Shown in pieces: positions 63,861 to 64,000 of a DNA stretch of 64,000 nt (its first letter is position 1; each line of letters starts with the position of its first letter). The stretch lies in the NCBI GenBank assembly GCA_947846985.1, contig CANTUZ010000001.1, positions 109,137,757 through 109,201,756 on the forward strand, in the 5' to 3' direction. The stretch is from Fratercula arctica. Its lineage: Eukaryota > Chordata > Aves > Charadriiformes > Alcidae. The notes beneath the pieces were generated by a model, which made no database searches, was not told the origin of the DNA, and worked only from the letters and a program-made list of their open reading frames with translations. The position numbers and the translations under genes were made by a program.

Positions 63861-64000
63861 ACTTTCTCAGCTGTGCTGTCTCCACTGGGCAAGCCTGGCC
63901 AGGCAGTCAGTCCCATGAAGGCAGCTGAGGCAAAAAGAGTCTGAAGCCTTTTCTTACCCTTAAGCTCTGTGGTGGTGTCTCTGAATGAAAAGTTTTCTTC

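Noticed and set aside
1..64000. CRISPR arrays, tRNA or rRNA genes, mitochondrial insertions, bacterial operons
   Set aside because: None seen: no regular spaced repeats, no cloverleaf with A and B boxes, no ribosomal or mitochondrial sequence; texture is vertebrate nuclear.

Overview
The window looks like A+T-rich, non-coding nuclear DNA from a bird. The evidence is two 3' fragments of CR1 LINEs with the typical avian/sauropsid ending, three LTRs of one endogenous-retrovirus (ERVL-type) group common in bird genomes, no primate or rodent SINE/LINE types, and low repeat density. I found no gene that I can defend: no conserved domain, tRNA, rRNA, CRISPR array, operon or chain of spliced coding exons. 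The longest open frame (minus strand, 26846-27616) is an artefact of a repeat-filled LTR. Small isolated exons cannot be excluded by eye.

Layout. 1-959: unique DNA. 960 to about 1690: minus-strand, 5'-truncated LTR. 1691-5088: unique. 5089-5624: short plus-strand LTR variant. 5625-11848: unique DNA with two stretches that look like regulatory elements. 11849-11937: CR1 3' end, followed by a G-quadruplex-capable tract. 11943-26852: long unique stretch with regulatory-looking islands near 18 kb and 21 kb and a weak zinc-finger-like remnant near 16.5 kb. 26853-27947: essentially complete solo LTR with a perfect 5-bp target duplication. 27948-50864: unique DNA with regulatory-looking islands near 29.2 kb and 44.3 kb, the latter with a dense CpG cluster, plus many homopolymer runs. 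50865-51199: minus-strand CR1 ending in a 43-bp fold-back. 51200-64000: unique DNA with further regulatory-looking islands near 52.7, 54.2, 58.3 and 63.7 kb.

Interpretation (inference). Few repeats plus several islands crowded with homeodomain, SOX, GATA and TALE-like motifs suggest a gene desert or large intron holding long-range enhancers of a developmental gene. Eight of the ten longest A/T homopolymers read as T on the + strand, which fits a left-to-right transcribed intron but does not prove it. Conservation cannot be measured from one sequence, so every 'candidate regulatory element' here rests on texture and motifs only.

The clearest unusual structures are the CR1 fold-back, a 23-nt hairpin that contains the poly(A) signal of the short LTR, the mosaic relationship between the short and long LTRs, and the CpG-dense island at 44.2-44.6 kb. 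I did not find a clearly new biological system.
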